Positions 32,491 to 43,832 are shown, counted from the stretch's first letter. The stretch is DNA of 64,000 nucleotides from Siniperca chuatsi (GCF_020085105.1 NC_058063.1:17640262-17704261), one strand, 5' to 3'. Notes: generated from the letters alone by a model not told the origin. Made by a program: numbers and translations.

Positions 32491-33072
32491 AGCGCAAGCT
32501 TGTATGAATTTGACGATAAACTGGAAAATTATCGTGCTTGGCAGTCTTCATATAAAAATGCTACACAAGGGCTTGCTCTCACTGCTACTGAGGAGCTAGA
32601 CTTAATGACTTGATGGCTTGGCAAAGAATCCAGCAACCAAGTGAAATGCCTGCGTTCAGTGCATGTAGCAAGTCCAGACATAGCACTCAGAAAAGCCTGG
32701 GAACGTCTTCAGGAATGCTACGCAGCACCAGAGGTAGTTGAAAAAGCCCTCTTCACTCGACTCGATAAGTTCCCTAAGGTTTCGGCGAAAGAAAATCTGA
32801 AGCTAAGGGAGCTAGCAGATCTGCTGATGGAAGTGCAGTGTGCTAAGGAAGACGGCTACCTTCCAGGTTTGTCCTACCTGGATACTGCACGAGGCATTGA
32901 ACCTATAGTAGCCAAACTGCCTTATGGACTTCAAGAAAAATGGATCTCTGCGGGTTCAAGGTATAAAGAAGAAAACGGAGGATGGTTTCCACCATTTGAA
33001 TTCTTTACCAGATTCATCTGCTATGAGGCAAAGAAAAGGAATGATCCCCAGTTTTGTCTTTTTAAATGCTAG
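32491..33072 (+). pseudogene. BEL/Pao gag DUF1759-type domain
   Basis: Reads SASLYEFDDKLENYRAWQSS, then LGKESSNQVKCLRSV, ALRKAWERLQECYAAPEVVE, LRELADLLMEVQCAK and GIEPIVAKLPYGLQEKW. This is the DUF1759 domain found between gag and protease in Pao elements. In-frame TGA codons occur just before (about 32476) and inside (32611-32613, probably an ancestral Trp or Arg codon). The frame is lost at about 33060 and resumes in a different register. Confidence 0.82.
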
Positions 33073-33269
33073 TGTATCTTCTGTAAAGGTTGAAAGTCCC
33101 TATCTTAAAAGCACTAAGAAACCCATTGCAGTTCATAAGACCAATGTCTCCCCAGCAGAGTCAAGCACTTCCAGTGATCCAAATAAGAGCTGCCCAATAC
33201 ATGCAAAGCCACATCCACTGACGAAGTGCATAGCCTTTAGAGCCAGGCAGGAAAGCCTTTCTGAAAGAG

Positions 33270-33346
33270 AGAGGATTCTGCTTTAAGTGTTGTGGATCGA
33301 ATAGTCATGTGGCGAAGGACTGCATTGCAGTAGTGAAATGTTCTGA
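33270..33346 (+). pseudogene. BEL/Pao zinc-knuckle region
   Basis: In the register after the frameshift the sequence reads CFKCCGSNSHVAKDC followed by VKCSEC. These are Cys/His clusters of the nucleic-acid-binding knuckle expected just before the protease. The stretch is short and has no start of its own. Confidence 0.65.
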
Positions 33347-35482
33347 GTGTGCACTAAACATGTCTCAGCTATGCATCCGGGCCCTCCACCACAGACCACG
33401 GCTCCTGTAACCTCGTCGCAGAATGGCGGGGAGGGAGAAGAGGGTAACGACAGTAGGGAAGTCGTCAGCTCAAGCTGTACTGAAGTATGTGGTGCAGGAC
33501 AAGTTGGGAGGTCATGTTCCAAGATATGCCTAGCAAAGGTGTATCACGAGGGCTGTCCAGAAAAAGCCATCAAGGCATATATCGTTTTAGATGACCAAAG
33601 CAACCGGTCATTGGCGACGTCCAGTTTCTTTGACCTTTTCAACATTCAGAGTAAGCCATATCCTTACTTACTGAGAACATGTTCCGGCACAGAGGAAACA
33701 TTTGGCAGAAGGGCTGAAGATTTTATGGTCAAAGCACTTGATGGGAAAGTGACAATCCCTCTCCCCCCACTTATTGAATGTAATGACTTACCTGACAGCC
33801 GGGCTGAAATTCCCACGCCGAACGCCGCTCTTCATCAACCTCACCTCGTCAAAGTAGCAGAACACATTCCTGAGTTGGACCCCACTGCAGAGATCCTCCT
33901 GCTGCTTGGTAGAGATGTAATTAGAGTGCACAAGGTAAGGGAACAAGTAAATGGCCCTCCCAACACTCCTTTTGCTCAACGTCTTGACCTAGGTTGGGTG
34001 TTGATTGGAGAGGTCTGCCTAGGAAATGTGCACAAGCCAAATGTCAGCACTTACAGGACAACAGTGCTTGATTGTCAATGGCCCTCACTCCTCCAACCGT
34101 GCACAAGTTTTATGCATGTCAGTGATGAACTTCATGGCAAAGAGCCCAGGAAGAGTGTCTTAGGGCTCAGCAGGGCTAAAGAAGACAGGCTGGGTAAAAA
34201 TGTATTTGATCGCACCGAACAGGATAACAAGCTGGCACCATCAATTGAGGATGAGACTTTCTTGAACATAATGGACAAAGAAGTCTACAGAAATGATTCA
34301 AACAGTTGGGTCGCTCCACTACCGTTCAGGCAGCCTAGAGAACAATTGCCCAACAACCGTAGCCAAGCACTCAAACGATTTGAATCACTTCAATGCAACT
34401 TGAGAAGAAAGCCGGAGATGGAACAGCAATATGTGGCATTCATGGGTAAACTGCTGGAAAATGATCATGCTGAGGTGGCACCAGGACTAAGGGAAGACGA
34501 AGAGTGTTGGTACTTACCAAGCTTTGCAGTATTTCACCCACAAAAACCAGGTCAAATCAGGGTGGTGTTTGATTCTAGTGCCCAACACTCTGGAATCTCC
34601 TTAAATAATGTGCTATTGACTGGCCCTGATCTTAACAACTCCCTTCTGGGAGTACTCATGCGGTTCCGAAAGGAAAAGGTGGCTGTTATGGCAGACATAC
34701 AGCAGATGTTTTACTGCTTCCTCGTAGAAGAAAAACACAGGAACTATTTGAGATTTTTATGGTTCAAGAACAATGATGTAACAAGTGAAGTCGTAGACTA
34801 CAGGATGAAGGTCCACGTGTTTGGGAACAGCCCGTCTCCAACAGTGGCAATTTATGGGTTTAGAAGGGCTGTCAGAAAGGGTGCACAAAGATATGGACAA
34901 GACACCGTCAACTTTGTCGAGCGTCACTTTTATGTCGATGACGGTCTTTGTTCTGTCCCTACTGATGCTGAAGCCATTGACTTGCTGTGTAGGACTCAGG
35001 CTTCACTCGCTGAGTCCAACCTCAGGCTCCACAAGTTTGCTTCGAATAGTCCGGCTGTCCTGGCAGCTTTCCCAAGTGAGGACTGTGTGACAGCTGGAAA
35101 AGAGGTAGACCTCTGTGGGAAGGAGTCACCCATCCAACGCAGCTTAGGCCTCCTGTGGGAGGTAGCTACGGACACATTCACCTTCTCTGTGTCAATTAAT
35201 GTAAAACCGTTTACCTGTCGTGGAGTTCTCTCCATGGTGAACAGTGTTTTTGATCCCTTGGGTTTTTTGGCTCCTGTCGTAATCCAAGGCAGAGCCTTTC
35301 TCAGAGAGCTGAATTCTGAGGCTTCAGAGTGGGACGCTCAATTACCTGAAGAGAAATTAGGCAAGTGGGAGGCTTGGCGAAACTCACTCCAAGAGTTGAA
35401 CTTCCATATTTCAAGGATGTACACAGGCCTCTCTCTAACCAAGGCCAAATGGATGGAACTCTGTGTGTTCTGTGTTCTGTGA
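33347..35482 (+). CDS. BEL/Pao protease and reverse transcriptase (711 codons, open)
   Basis: This is the longest open frame in the window. It starts at GTG because the real start lies upstream in gag-pol. Residues about 60-220 form the DUF1758-type aspartic protease with the active-site variant LDDQSNRS (81-88). Residues about 390-600 are the reverse transcriptase with VFDSSAQHSGISLN, ADIQQMF (motif A, about 448) and FYVDDGL (motif C, about 527), so the catalytic Asp residues are present. Residues about 600-700 are the connecting Pao domain (NSVFDPLGFLAPV). A 7-bp tandem duplication (TGTGTTC type, about 35466-35480) shifts the frame, so it stops at 35480-35482 before RNase H. Confidence 0.9.
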   Translation: MCTKHVSAMHPGPPPQTTAPVTSSQNGGEGEEGNDSREVVSSSCTEVCGAGQVGRSCSKICLAKVYHEGCPEKAIKAYIVLDDQSNRSLATSSFFDLFNIQSKPYPYLLRTCSGTEETFGRRAEDFMVKALDGKVTIPLPPLIECNDLPDSRAEIPTPNAALHQPHLVKVAEHIPELDPTAEILLLLGRDVIRVHKVREQVNGPPNTPFAQRLDLGWVLIGEVCLGNVHKPNVSTYRTTVLDCQWPSLLQPCTSFMHVSDELHGKEPRKSVLGLSRAKEDRLGKNVFDRTEQDNKLAPSIEDETFLNIMDKEVYRNDSNSWVAPLPFRQPREQLPNNRSQALKRFESLQCNLRRKPEMEQQYVAFMGKLLENDHAEVAPGLREDEECWYLPSFAVFHPQKPGQIRVVFDSSAQHSGISLNNVLLTGPDLNNSLLGVLMRFRKEKVAVMADIQQMFYCFLVEEKHRNYLRFLWFKNNDVTSEVVDYRMKVHVFGNSPSPTVAIYGFRRAVRKGAQRYGQDTVNFVERHFYVDDGLCSVPTDAEAIDLLCRTQASLAESNLRLHKFASNSPAVLAAFPSEDCVTAGKEVDLCGKESPIQRSLGLLWEVATDTFTFSVSINVKPFTCRGVLSMVNSVFDPLGFLAPVVIQGRAFLRELNSEASEWDAQLPEEKLGKWEAWRNSLQELNFHISRMYTGLSLTKAKWMELCVFCVL

Positions 35483-36360
35483 TGCTTCTACTATGGCCAT
35501 TGGGGCTGTAGCCTATTTGTAGACCATCCAAGAAGACATTGTTGACATTGGATTTGTCATGGGAAAGTCTAAACTTGCTCCTCAATCAGAGCCAACCATA
35601 CAGAGACTTGAACTATGTGCTGCGGTTTTGGCTGTGGAAGTGGCCGAACTGATTCAGGATGAACTGGACTTGAAGCTAGATTCCATTAAGTTCTACACTG
35701 ATAGCAGAGTGGTCCTTGGATACATTCATAACCAATCCAGACGGTTTTATGTATATGTCCACAATCGAGTCCAGCGTATTCGCCAGACCACAAATCCTGA
35801 ACAGTGGCACTACGCACGCACAGAGGACAATCCGGCTGACATTGCATCAAGATCTGTTCCAGCATCACGTCTCACACAAACAATGTGGTTCAGCGGACCT
35901 ACCTTTTTGCGTAAGCTTTCCATTCAACCAGAGCCTATTCAGTCATTCAGTTTAGTCTCACCAGAATTGGATGCGGAGATTCGTCCGGATGTGAAGAGTT
36001 ATACCACCCAGCTACATGAGAAAGGTCTCAGCATAGAGCGTTTTGAGAGGTTCTCCACCTTTAACACTCTCCAGCGAGCCGTGGCACTCTTAATTCATGT
36101 TGCAAGATCTTACAAGTCCCCTAACATGATGGACAAGTGTAGAGGTTGGCATAAATGTGAGCTGCCTCGCTCTCCAGATGAGCTTTCCCAAGCCAGAGAA
36201 GTCATCATTAGAGCCGTTCAGAGAAAAGCATTTGGAAAGGAATTTGAAACTCTAGAAAGAGACAAGCCTATTCCTATAAACAGCTGTCTACGTCGTCTCA
36301 ACCCTATCTTGCAGAATGACCTCATCTGTATCGGAGGCCGCCTGAAAAACGCAGACGTAG
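35483..36360 (+). pseudogene. BEL/Pao RNase H and integrase N-terminal region
   Basis: After the frameshift FCDASTMAIGAVAYL is followed by TAG (about 35518). The frame then stays open to 36360: IQRLELCAAVLAVEVAEL, FYTDSRVVLGYIHNQSRRF and NPADIASR carry the RNase H-type Asp, Glu and Asp residues. The rest (ERFSTFNTLQRAVALLI, CLRRLNPILQNDLICIGGRL) is the spacer that leads into integrase in BEL elements. The coding sense is then lost abruptly at NADVDKC. Confidence 0.85.
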
Positions 36361-36616
36361 ACAAGTGTATTTGTCAAATTTACAAGGCCGGAAGAAATGG
36401 ACCAAGTCCCACCGAAATCTGCAAGAAGGAGATGTCGTCCTCCTCAAGGACAACCTAGTTGTCCGCAACAACTGGCCTATGGTGATAATCACAAAGGCTA
36501 TTCCTGGAGAAGATGGGAAAGTCCGTAAGGTGGAATTGAAGACCACAGATCAAGGACATTCAAAAAAGTACCTTAGACCAGTGACAGAACGTGTTTTACT
36601 TCTGAGTAAAGAATGA
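36361..36616 (+). pseudogene. BEL/Pao integrase C-terminal tail (DUF5641-type); catalytic core missing
   Basis: In another frame LSNLQGRKKWTKSHRNLQEG, DVVLLKDNLVVRNNWPM and RKVELKTTDQG match the C-terminal domain that ends BEL polyproteins. It stops at 36614-36616. Only about 10 bases separate it from the spacer region. The zinc-binding domain and the DDE catalytic core (normally a few hundred residues) are therefore deleted, and the element could not encode its own integration. Confidence 0.82.
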
Positions 36617-36682
36617 TGTTCAGATGTTTAGTTAATTCAGAACTTGTTAAGTGTAGTGACCTCACAGATGCCAGGCGGGGAG
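36617..36682 (+). other. BEL 3' untranslated region and polypurine tract
   Basis: It ends CCAGGCGGGGAG directly before the 3' LTR. This G-rich purine run fits the second-strand primer site. Confidence 0.7.
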
Positions 36683-37130
36683 TGTGTTGCCATTAAGGCA
36701 AAATGTTAAGGACTTTTATTTTGATACGATGTAGACCTGGAGTTCGGGATTAGAGGTTATTTCCTGTATGGAAGAAAGGAAGCTGACAGCATGTGTGCAC
36801 ATGTAATCCATCTGTTGTTAGCACTAGAAGCAATGTCGTAAGTACAAAATTCATTATGTTAATAAGTTTATGTTACAATACTGTTTGAAAAGAAAAGAAC
36901 AAACATAGTTATAGTGTTTATTTACATGTAGATACAGGTATATTTCATTATAGATTTGTTAAAACATTCAAACTTTTTTCCTTTGTTACAGTTTTCACTC
37001 TGTCATATAAGATGATGTTGAAAGCTACAGTAAACAGCAAGAAATCGCTCACTACGACTTTTCGTAATTTTTGCATCAGAGTTAGCTGGCTGTATAGCTA
37101 CAGTTGCTACACTGCAGTGAGGACAGCACA
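36683..37130 (+). repeat. 3' LTR of the BEL/Pao element
   Basis: It is 448 bp, TGTGTTGCC to GACAGCACA, followed by the duplicated AAGAG at 37131-37135 and the LINE sequence TATCAGACAGG. Confidence 0.92.
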
Positions 37131-37893
37131 AAGAGTATCAGACAGGTTGATGAGTCTGAAGCTGGAAATTGAAGGGGTGATGTTCAATGTTGTGAGTGGT
37201 TATGCCCCACAGGTAGGATGTGAGTTAGAAGAGAAGGAGAATTTCTGGAGTGAGTTAGATGAAATGATGCAGAGCATCCCCAGAGGTGAGAGAGTGGTGA
37301 TTGGTGCAGATTTCAATGGGCATGTAGGTGAAGGGAACCGAGGTGATGAGAATGTGATGGGCAGGTTTGGTCTTCAGGACAGGAACGCAGAAGGACAGAT
37401 GGGGGTAGACTTTGCAAAGAGGATGGAAAAGGCTGTAGTGAACACTTTCTTCCAGAAGAGGCAGGAACATAGGGTGACATATAAGAGCGGAGGTAGAAGC
37501 ACTCAGGTGGACTACATCTTGTGTAGACGTTGTAATCTGAAAGAGACCAGTGACTGTAAAGTAGCGGTAGGGGAGAGTGTAGCCAGACAACACAGGATGG
37601 TAGTGTGTAAAATGACTCTGGTGATGAGGAAGATGAAGAGGACAAAGGCAGAGCAGAGGACGAAGTGGTGGAAGTTGAAAAAGGAAGAATGTCGTGTAGT
37701 TTTCAGGGAGGAGCTGAGACAGACTCTGGGTGGTCAGGAAGTGCTCCCAGATGACTGGACCACTACAGCTAATGTGATCAGGGAGACAGGTAGGAGGGTA
37801 CTCGGTGCGTCGTCTGGAAAGAGGAAAGTGGACAAGGAGACTTGGTGGTGGAACAAAGAAGTTCAGGAGTGGAGCAGGAAGTTGCAAAGATAA
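37131..37893 (+). pseudogene. RTE LINE endonuclease C-terminal part (copy 3)
   Basis: SDRLMSLKLEIEGVMFNVV, SGYAPQVGC, GADFNGHVGEG and DYILCRRCNL run to KLQR and TAA at 37891-37893. The frame happens to be open from inside the BEL LTR (37012), but that fusion is accidental. It shares the variants GluGly in EIEGVM and Asp in LQDRN with copy 1 against copies 2 and 4. Confidence 0.85.
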
Positions 37894-39309
37894 GCAAGAG
37901 TGAAGTGAGGAGGACGTTGAAGAGGATGAAGAGTGGAAAGGCAGTTGATCCTGATGACATACCTGTGGAGGTATGGAAGTGTCTAGGAGAGGTGGCAGTA
38001 GAGTTTGTTTAACAAGATCTTGGAGAGTGAGAGGATGCCCGAGGAATGGAGGAGAAGTGTCCTGGTGCCAATTTTAAAGAACAAGGGAGATGTGCAGAGC
38101 TGTGGCAACTACAGAGGAATAAAGCTGATGAGCCATACAATGAAGTTGTGGGAAAGAGTAGTGGAAGCTAGGCTAAGGGCAGAGGTGAGCATTTGTGAGC
38201 AGTAATATGGTTTCATGTCTAGAAAGAGTACAACAGATGCAGTATTTGCTTTGAGGATGCTGATGGAGAAGTACAGAGAAGGTCATAGGGAGTTGCATTG
38301 TGTTTTCGTAGATTCAGAGAAAGCGTATGACAGGGTGCCGAGAGAGGAGCTGTGGTATTGTATGAGGAAGTCTGGAGTGGCAGAGAAGTATGTTAGAGTG
38401 GTGCAGGACATGTATAAGAGCTGTAAGACCGTGGTGAGGTGTGCTGTAGGTGTGACAGAGGAGTTCAAGGTGGAGGTGGGTCTGCATCAAGGATTGGCTC
38501 TCAGCCCCTTCTTGTTTGCTCTGGTGATGGACAGGCTGACAGATGAGGTTAGACAGGAATCTCCATGGACTATGATGTTTGCGGATGACATTGTGATTTG
38601 TAGTGAGAGCAGGGAGCAGGTGGAGGAAAATCTAGAGAGATGGAGGTCTGCTCTGGAAAACACAGGAATGAAGCTTAGCCGCAGTAAAACAGAATACATG
38701 TGTGTCAATGAGAGGGACCCAGGTGGAACGGTGAGGTTACAGGGAGCAGAGGTGAAGAAGGTGCAGGACTTTACGTACTTAGGGTCAACGGTTCAGAGCA
38801 ATGGAGACTGTGGAAAAGAGGTGAAGAGGCGAGTGCAAGCAGGTTGGAACGGGTGGAGAAAAGTGTCAGGTGTGTTGTGTGATAAAAGAGTATCAGCAAG
38901 ATTGAAAGGAAAGGTGTTCAAGACGGTGGTGAGACCAGCGATGTTGTACAGCTTAGAGACAGTGGCACTGAAGAAAAGACAAGAGGCAGAGCTGGAGGTA
39001 GCAGAATTTAAGATGTTGAGGTTCTCTTTGGGAGTGACGAGGATGGACAGGATCAGGAATGAGTACATCAGCTCATCAGTACAACAGCTCATGTTAGATG
39101 TTTCGGAGATAAAGTCAGAGAGGCCAGATTGAGGTGGTTTGGACATGTTCAGAGGAGAGACTGTTAATATATTGGTAGAAGGATGCTGAGGTTGGAGCTG
39201 CCAGGCAGGAGGTCTAGAGGAAGACCAAAGAGGAGATTTATGGATGTAGTGAGAGAGGACATGAAATTAATTGGTGTGAGTGAAGAGGATGCAGAGGACA
39301 GGGTTAGAT
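37894..39309 (+). pseudogene. RTE LINE reverse transcriptase (copy 3)
   Basis: It contains ERMPEEWRRSVLVPI, TAA at 38203-38205, then an open stretch 38215-39132 with DSEKAYDRVPREEL, VGLHQGLALSPFLFALVMDR and MMFADDIVICSE (intact FADD motif). The frame ends at 39130-39132 after a one-base loss near 39085 (TACAACAGC, where copy 4 has TACCAACAGC). The tail continues in another frame to GACCCCTGA. It is defective only by nonsense and frameshift changes. Confidence 0.86.
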
Positions 39310-39371
39310 GGAGGCACATGATTCGCTGTGGCGACCCCTGAAAGGGAACAGCTGAAAGGAAAAGAAGAAGA

Positions 39372-39705
39372 CTCATTAAATGCATTTAGGTCTGACACTG
39401 TCCCATAATGAAGGATACGTGGAAATCACTTTAGTTTTTGGCTAAATCAAAGTGAAATTAATTTGACTGATTTTAATATTATCTGTGATAAATACCAATA
39501 GGGTCTGTAACACCAGAGGATATTGTGTTGGCTGGTATTTGTGACCTTATCTCACCTATCCTGACAGAGACTGAGCTTCAGTTTCCACGACAACAGCTCA
39601 TCAAGTTTGCATATATTCAGGTTTTACTTATAATTTGTCCCCTGTCTGTCTATTTGTTATTGTATATAATTTCTAACTGTGGAAATCACTTTAGTTTTTG
39701 GCTGC
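39372..39705. repeat. Right target duplication of LINE copy 3 and array module
   Basis: ACTCATTAAATGCATTT (39372-39388) is followed by the GTCTGACACTGTCCC module to TTTCTAACTG. No gene is present. Confidence 0.8.
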
Positions 39706-40538
39706 CCTGCTGTCCAGACGCCGGCTTTCTGCCCGGCGGTCCCGACGCCGGCCCCCCTGATCTGGCTGGCAAGCCTCCAGGAGTCCCAGTCTTCGCTTCC
39801 TCCTCAGGCCGGCAGGTTCCAGGGGATCCCCGCCTTCGCCGCCAGGTTCCAGAGGGTCCCCGCCTTCACCTTCACTGCATCAAGCCTCCAGAAGGTCCCC
39901 ACCTTCGTCTTCGCCGCTGGCTTCCTGTAACTCTCCGTCTTCGCTGCCGGCCTCCTTTGACCTTCCTCCTGTGCCACCGGCATTCCGCCAGGCCTCCAGA
40001 TGGTGTTGATCTTTGTCACAGACCTCATGCAATCAGCTCCGCACCTGCCCAGCCCCCAGGCCATCCGCCCGAGGTCCCCAGCTCCGCACATGCCCAAACC
40101 CTGGTCATCCACCCTGATCACCCCTGCTGACGTGGTAGTCGTCCTCCACCACGGGGAGCGGGGTTTTTCGGCCCTCGGGAGCTGGCCGTGGAGGGGGGGA
40201 TGCTGTCATGGATACGCCAGGCTCCACAACCTACTAATCATCCACACCTGCTCCCTATCTCACTCCTGCTCCCCATTAGCTCCCAATCCCAGCCTGCATA
40301 GAAGCCCTGCACTCACCTCAGTCTAGGTCCAATCTCGTTTGTACCTAGGACTCCCTATGTTACGCAGCATAACATTTATCTCCAGCGTTCTGCTGTCTCC
40401 AGCGATCCCCCTCTCAGCGAGTCTTCCCTCCTATAGACTTCCCTATCTACGTACCTGTACACCTGTACTATCTGGCTGTCATCCAATAAAGAACATTCTA
40501 TCTCCATCTCGGTGTCCCCTGCATGTCTGTCCATAACA
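39706..40538 (+). mobile_element. Gypsy-type LTR element, 3' fragment (second clean copy)
   Basis: It is almost identical to 16275-17106: GC-rich internal part, G-rich polypurine tract, then the LTR at 40204-40538 (TGTCATGGATACG to CCATAACA, 335 bp). It was copied with the array, not inserted separately, because the left junction with GTGGAAATCACTTTAG is the same. Confidence 0.75.
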
Positions 40539-41486
40539 TAGTCCTAGTTGATACAGAAATTTACGAGAGAAATATAAATATGACTTTAGTCATGTATAAT
40601 GTAAGAATTTTGTTTTTATTCATGAGGTAATAATAACCCACACTTTCCCCTGACCTCAACAGTACAAATTGTTTTGAGGCTGGTTAAGGACAAACTCTAC
40701 TGTCTCTTAATCTTGCTGAGAGAACGTACTGTTCAAACACATGAGAAATGTATAAGGGTACTTTTGTGTCTATTATTTTGTCAGCCTGTAAGTTAGCTGC
40801 TAGCTTAGCTCAATAAGTTAGTCGCTACAGTTACATGCCCAGGTTGCCTATTAGCCTGCGTGACGTTGTGCATGTCGCTACTAGTTAACAGGACTATTTG
40901 TGTTCAACGATCAAACGTTATTTAATGTTGTCATATTTTTTCGATTTATTAGTTTTAAACCTGATAAAGCCAAAAACTGATATAAATAGCATGTTCAATG
41001 ATCAAACATTATTTAATGTTATATTTGTGAATATAAAATTTCAATCCGATGTCTTTACCAAAAGTAGCTTAACCTTTAATAACTGGATTATGTAAAACAT
41101 GCAATGAGAGTAATTCAACCACGTTTAGAAACAAAAGAATTGAAATTGGACATCCTTGACAAACTGAGCTCAAAACAGGAAACCTTTGTGTAGTGTTTGG
41201 ATACAGCATCACACCGCTGTCAACATTCTTATAAAACATTTCAACTGCCGATACAAAGTTTTGCAATTTAGGTCTGACAGTCTTAAATTATGGTGAAACA
41301 ACAGCTGTGAGAGATGAGGAGAAAGCAGAAATTCTTGTTTAAATTCACAATTCGGACTATATTAGTTCAATCAGGAGAGACCAGCAAAAAGTGAAGATTA
41401 AAAAAAAAGTTAAAAAGTTAATTTAAACAGATGATGTGAGATGTTAATCTTGACACAGTCTTTGGCGCTTAGACTCCGCTTAGAAC
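40539..41486. repeat. Array repeat with antisense Tx1 scrap at 41069-41266
   Basis: It is colinear with 17107-18065. The Tx1 palm fragment (FYKNVDSGVMLYPNTTQRF) is read on the minus strand. The A-run is shorter here (about 41400-41408). Confidence 0.75.
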
Positions 41487-41708
41487 ATGAAATCTGCAGC
41501 AAGCACATCTCTCAAAAAGTTAGATAGTTTTCAATATCAGGCTTTGAGATTATGCACAGGTGCATTTAAAACAACCCTAACAGCAGCATTACAGGTGGAA
41601 ATGGGAGAAATGCCACTGGAAATGAGAAGGATACAGCTATCATTGAATTACTGGGTTAATTTACAGGGCCATAGTCAAGATCACACAACACATACCATAT
41701 TCACATAA
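41487..41708 (+). pseudogene. Jockey-like LINE reverse transcriptase tail
   Basis: It is identical in product to 18066-18287 (LRLCTGAFKTTLTAALQVEM). It is a fragment without catalytic motifs. Confidence 0.75.
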
Positions 41709-43151
41709 CCCAGGTTTCATCAGACAGTGCTCTCTCCCACCATCTCCATAAGACCAAATGATATAATGTAAACTTTCATCTTCAGATCTATTTAGTGATG
41801 TCTGACTTCTTTCTAGCTGCTGTACTCAGGTCTGGCTTGCAAAAGAGATATTAATCTCAATGAGATTACTTGATTAAAATAAATATTAAATATTATGTAT
41901 TCTCTTTTTTACTTTCATCCTTCACCAAGGCTCAGTTGTTCTTTTCCCCTGTAAGAATTTCCTCATTTGCAGCTTTTGTTTCGACATTGGTGTTGATTTC
42001 ATCCAGTGTTTCTTAAGAAATATTGTAAGATATTGCTCAACGCCTGGTGAAACGTCTTGTTGATGCATGCCCAAAGTTTCCTGAAATATTAAACTGTGTG
42101 TGCGTTCCCATAAAAGGGGGTGTTTCACGTGCCATTTGAGCCTTTTTCTGCACAAATCATTCATTATCATTATAATGAAGTGTATATAAAAAATTATTAC
42201 AGCAAAAAGCAACACTGTTGTTGCAAATAAGGCAAAAGAGGAATGTTGGCAGAAAATTGTTAATCGACTCAACGCACTCTCTATGCCTTCCATTTATGTG
42301 TATATTTGTATATATTTAAACATTGTACTCATTAAATCCGAAATGACACTGTCCCATAATGAAGGATACGTGGAAATCACTTTAGTTTTTGGCTAAATCA
42401 AAGTGAAATTAATTTGACTGATTTTAATATTATCTGTGATAAATACCAATAGGGTCTGTAACACAATAGATGATATTGTGTTGGCTGGTATTTGTGACCT
42501 CATCTCACCTATCCTGACACAGAGACTGAGCTTCAGTTTCCACGACAACAGCTCATCAAGTTTGCATATATTCAGGTTTTACTTTTAATTTGTCCCCTGT
42601 CTGTCTATTTGTTATTGTATATAATTTCTAACTTTGAGAACACACACAGACTAGAGCAGACACAAGTCCATAAAAATGAAAACACATCACACAGCTTTTC
42701 CCCAGTTCACCGAGACATTTTCAGCAATCTTGCCTTGATCACGGCGTTGTCAAAGGATCCAAAACAATATAAAAAGGTTTTTACAAAATACAATCGTTAG
42801 TCCTAGTTGATACAGAAATTCACTGAGAACGTACTGTTCAAACACATGAGAAATGTATAAGGGTACTTTTGTGTCTATTATTTTGTCAGCCTGTAAGTTA
42901 GCTGCTAGCTTAGCTCAATAAGTTAGTCGCTACAGTTACATACCCAGGTTGCCTATTAGCCTGCGTGACGTTGTGCATGTCGCTACTAGTTAACAGGACT
43001 ATTTGTGTTCAACGATCAAACGTTATTTAATGTTGTCATATTTTTTCGATTTATTAGTTTTAAACCTGATAAAGCCAAAAACTGATATAAATAGCATGTT
43101 CAATCTGATGTTTATCCCTTAGAAATAGAGCTGTATCATCAGCTAACTGGG
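41709..43151. repeat. Array repeat modules
   Basis: Array modules lead into GTTAGCTGCTAGCTTAGC and CAAACGTTATTTAATG, sequences seen in each array copy. No gene is visible. Confidence 0.75.
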
Positions 43152-43769
43152 TCAATCCGATGTCTTTACCGAAAATAGCTTAACCTTTAATAACTGGATT
43201 ATGTAAAACATACATAATGAGAGTAATTCAACCACGATCAGAAACAAGAGAGGTAAAATTGGACATCCTTGACATACTGAGCTCAAAACAGGAAACCTTT
43301 GTGTAGTGTTTGGATAAAGCATGACACCGCTGTCAACATTCTTATAAAACATTTCAACTGTCGATACAAAGTTTTGCCCGAAACTAAAAGTTAGGAGCGC
43401 TTTAAATAAGAAACAATATTCTACAGCATTGACTGCCTTATAAAAGTTTTCAATATCAGGCTTTGAAATTATGCACAGGTGCATCTAAAACAACCCTGAG
43501 AGCTTTTGTTTAGACGTTGGTGTTGATTTCATCCAGTGTTTCTTAAGAAATATTGTAAGATATTGCTCAACGCCTGGCGAAACTTCTGGTTGGTGCATGC
43601 CCAAAGTTTCCTGAGAAATTGTGTGGCCGTTCCCATAAAAGGGGTTTTTGCCCGAAATCAAAAGTTTGGAGCGCTTTCAATAGGAAATAGCAATGACTGC
43701 CTTAGAAAAATCAAGAAATACAATAAGAGCATCAGTTTCAATGTTACCAGTGTAAATCAAGAACAAGTC

Positions 43770-43770
<1 letters not shown>
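43152..43770 (-). pseudogene. L1/Tx1-type LINE reverse transcriptase relic (unit 3)
   Basis: Minus-strand 43152-43484 is the longest palm fragment of units 1-3: AVNAVEYCFLFKALLTFSF, MLYPNTTQRFPVLSSVCQGC and PLLFLIVVELLSL. Minus-strand 43677-43770 has YTGNIETDALIVFLDFSKAV. A gap of array sequence separates them. Confidence 0.76.

Positions 43771-43828
<58 letters not shown>
43771..43828. repeat. TG dinucleotide microsatellite (unit 3)
   Basis: About 29 TG repeats ending GCGTGCTGCAGGG, equivalent to 4789-4840. Confidence 0.95.

Positions 43829-43832
<4 letters not shown>

Larger units (their letters stand above)
31238..37130 (+). mobile_element. BEL/Pao LTR retrotransposon, nearly complete, defective
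   Basis: Two LTRs (31238-31685, 36683-37130) of 448 bp bound a gag-pol region. The 5-bp duplication AAGAG lies at 31233-31237 and 37131-37135. The internal order is coiled-coil gag, DUF1759-type gag domain, zinc knuckle, DUF1758-type aspartic protease, reverse transcriptase, RNase H, and the end of integrase. This is the BEL/Pao order. The LTRs differ at about six positions by eye, so the insertion is fairly recent. Stops, frameshifts and loss of the integrase core make it non-autonomous. Confidence 0.93.
30201..39371 (+). mobile_element. RTE-type LINE, copy 3, interrupted by a solo LTR and a BEL element
   Basis: The LINE is in four parts: 30201-30413, 31022-31237 and 37131-39371, with insertions at 30414-31021 and 31238-37130. 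Target duplications of the LINE are at 30184-30200 and 39372-39388. Both insertions sit in the 5' part, and removing them restores colinearity with copies 2 and 4. The LINE was therefore in place before either LTR element arrived. Confidence 0.9.

Noticed and set aside
37012..37140. Apparent protein start inside the BEL 3' LTR running into the LINE endonuclease
   Set aside because: Accidental fusion: the LTR border and target duplication are precise at 37130/37131.
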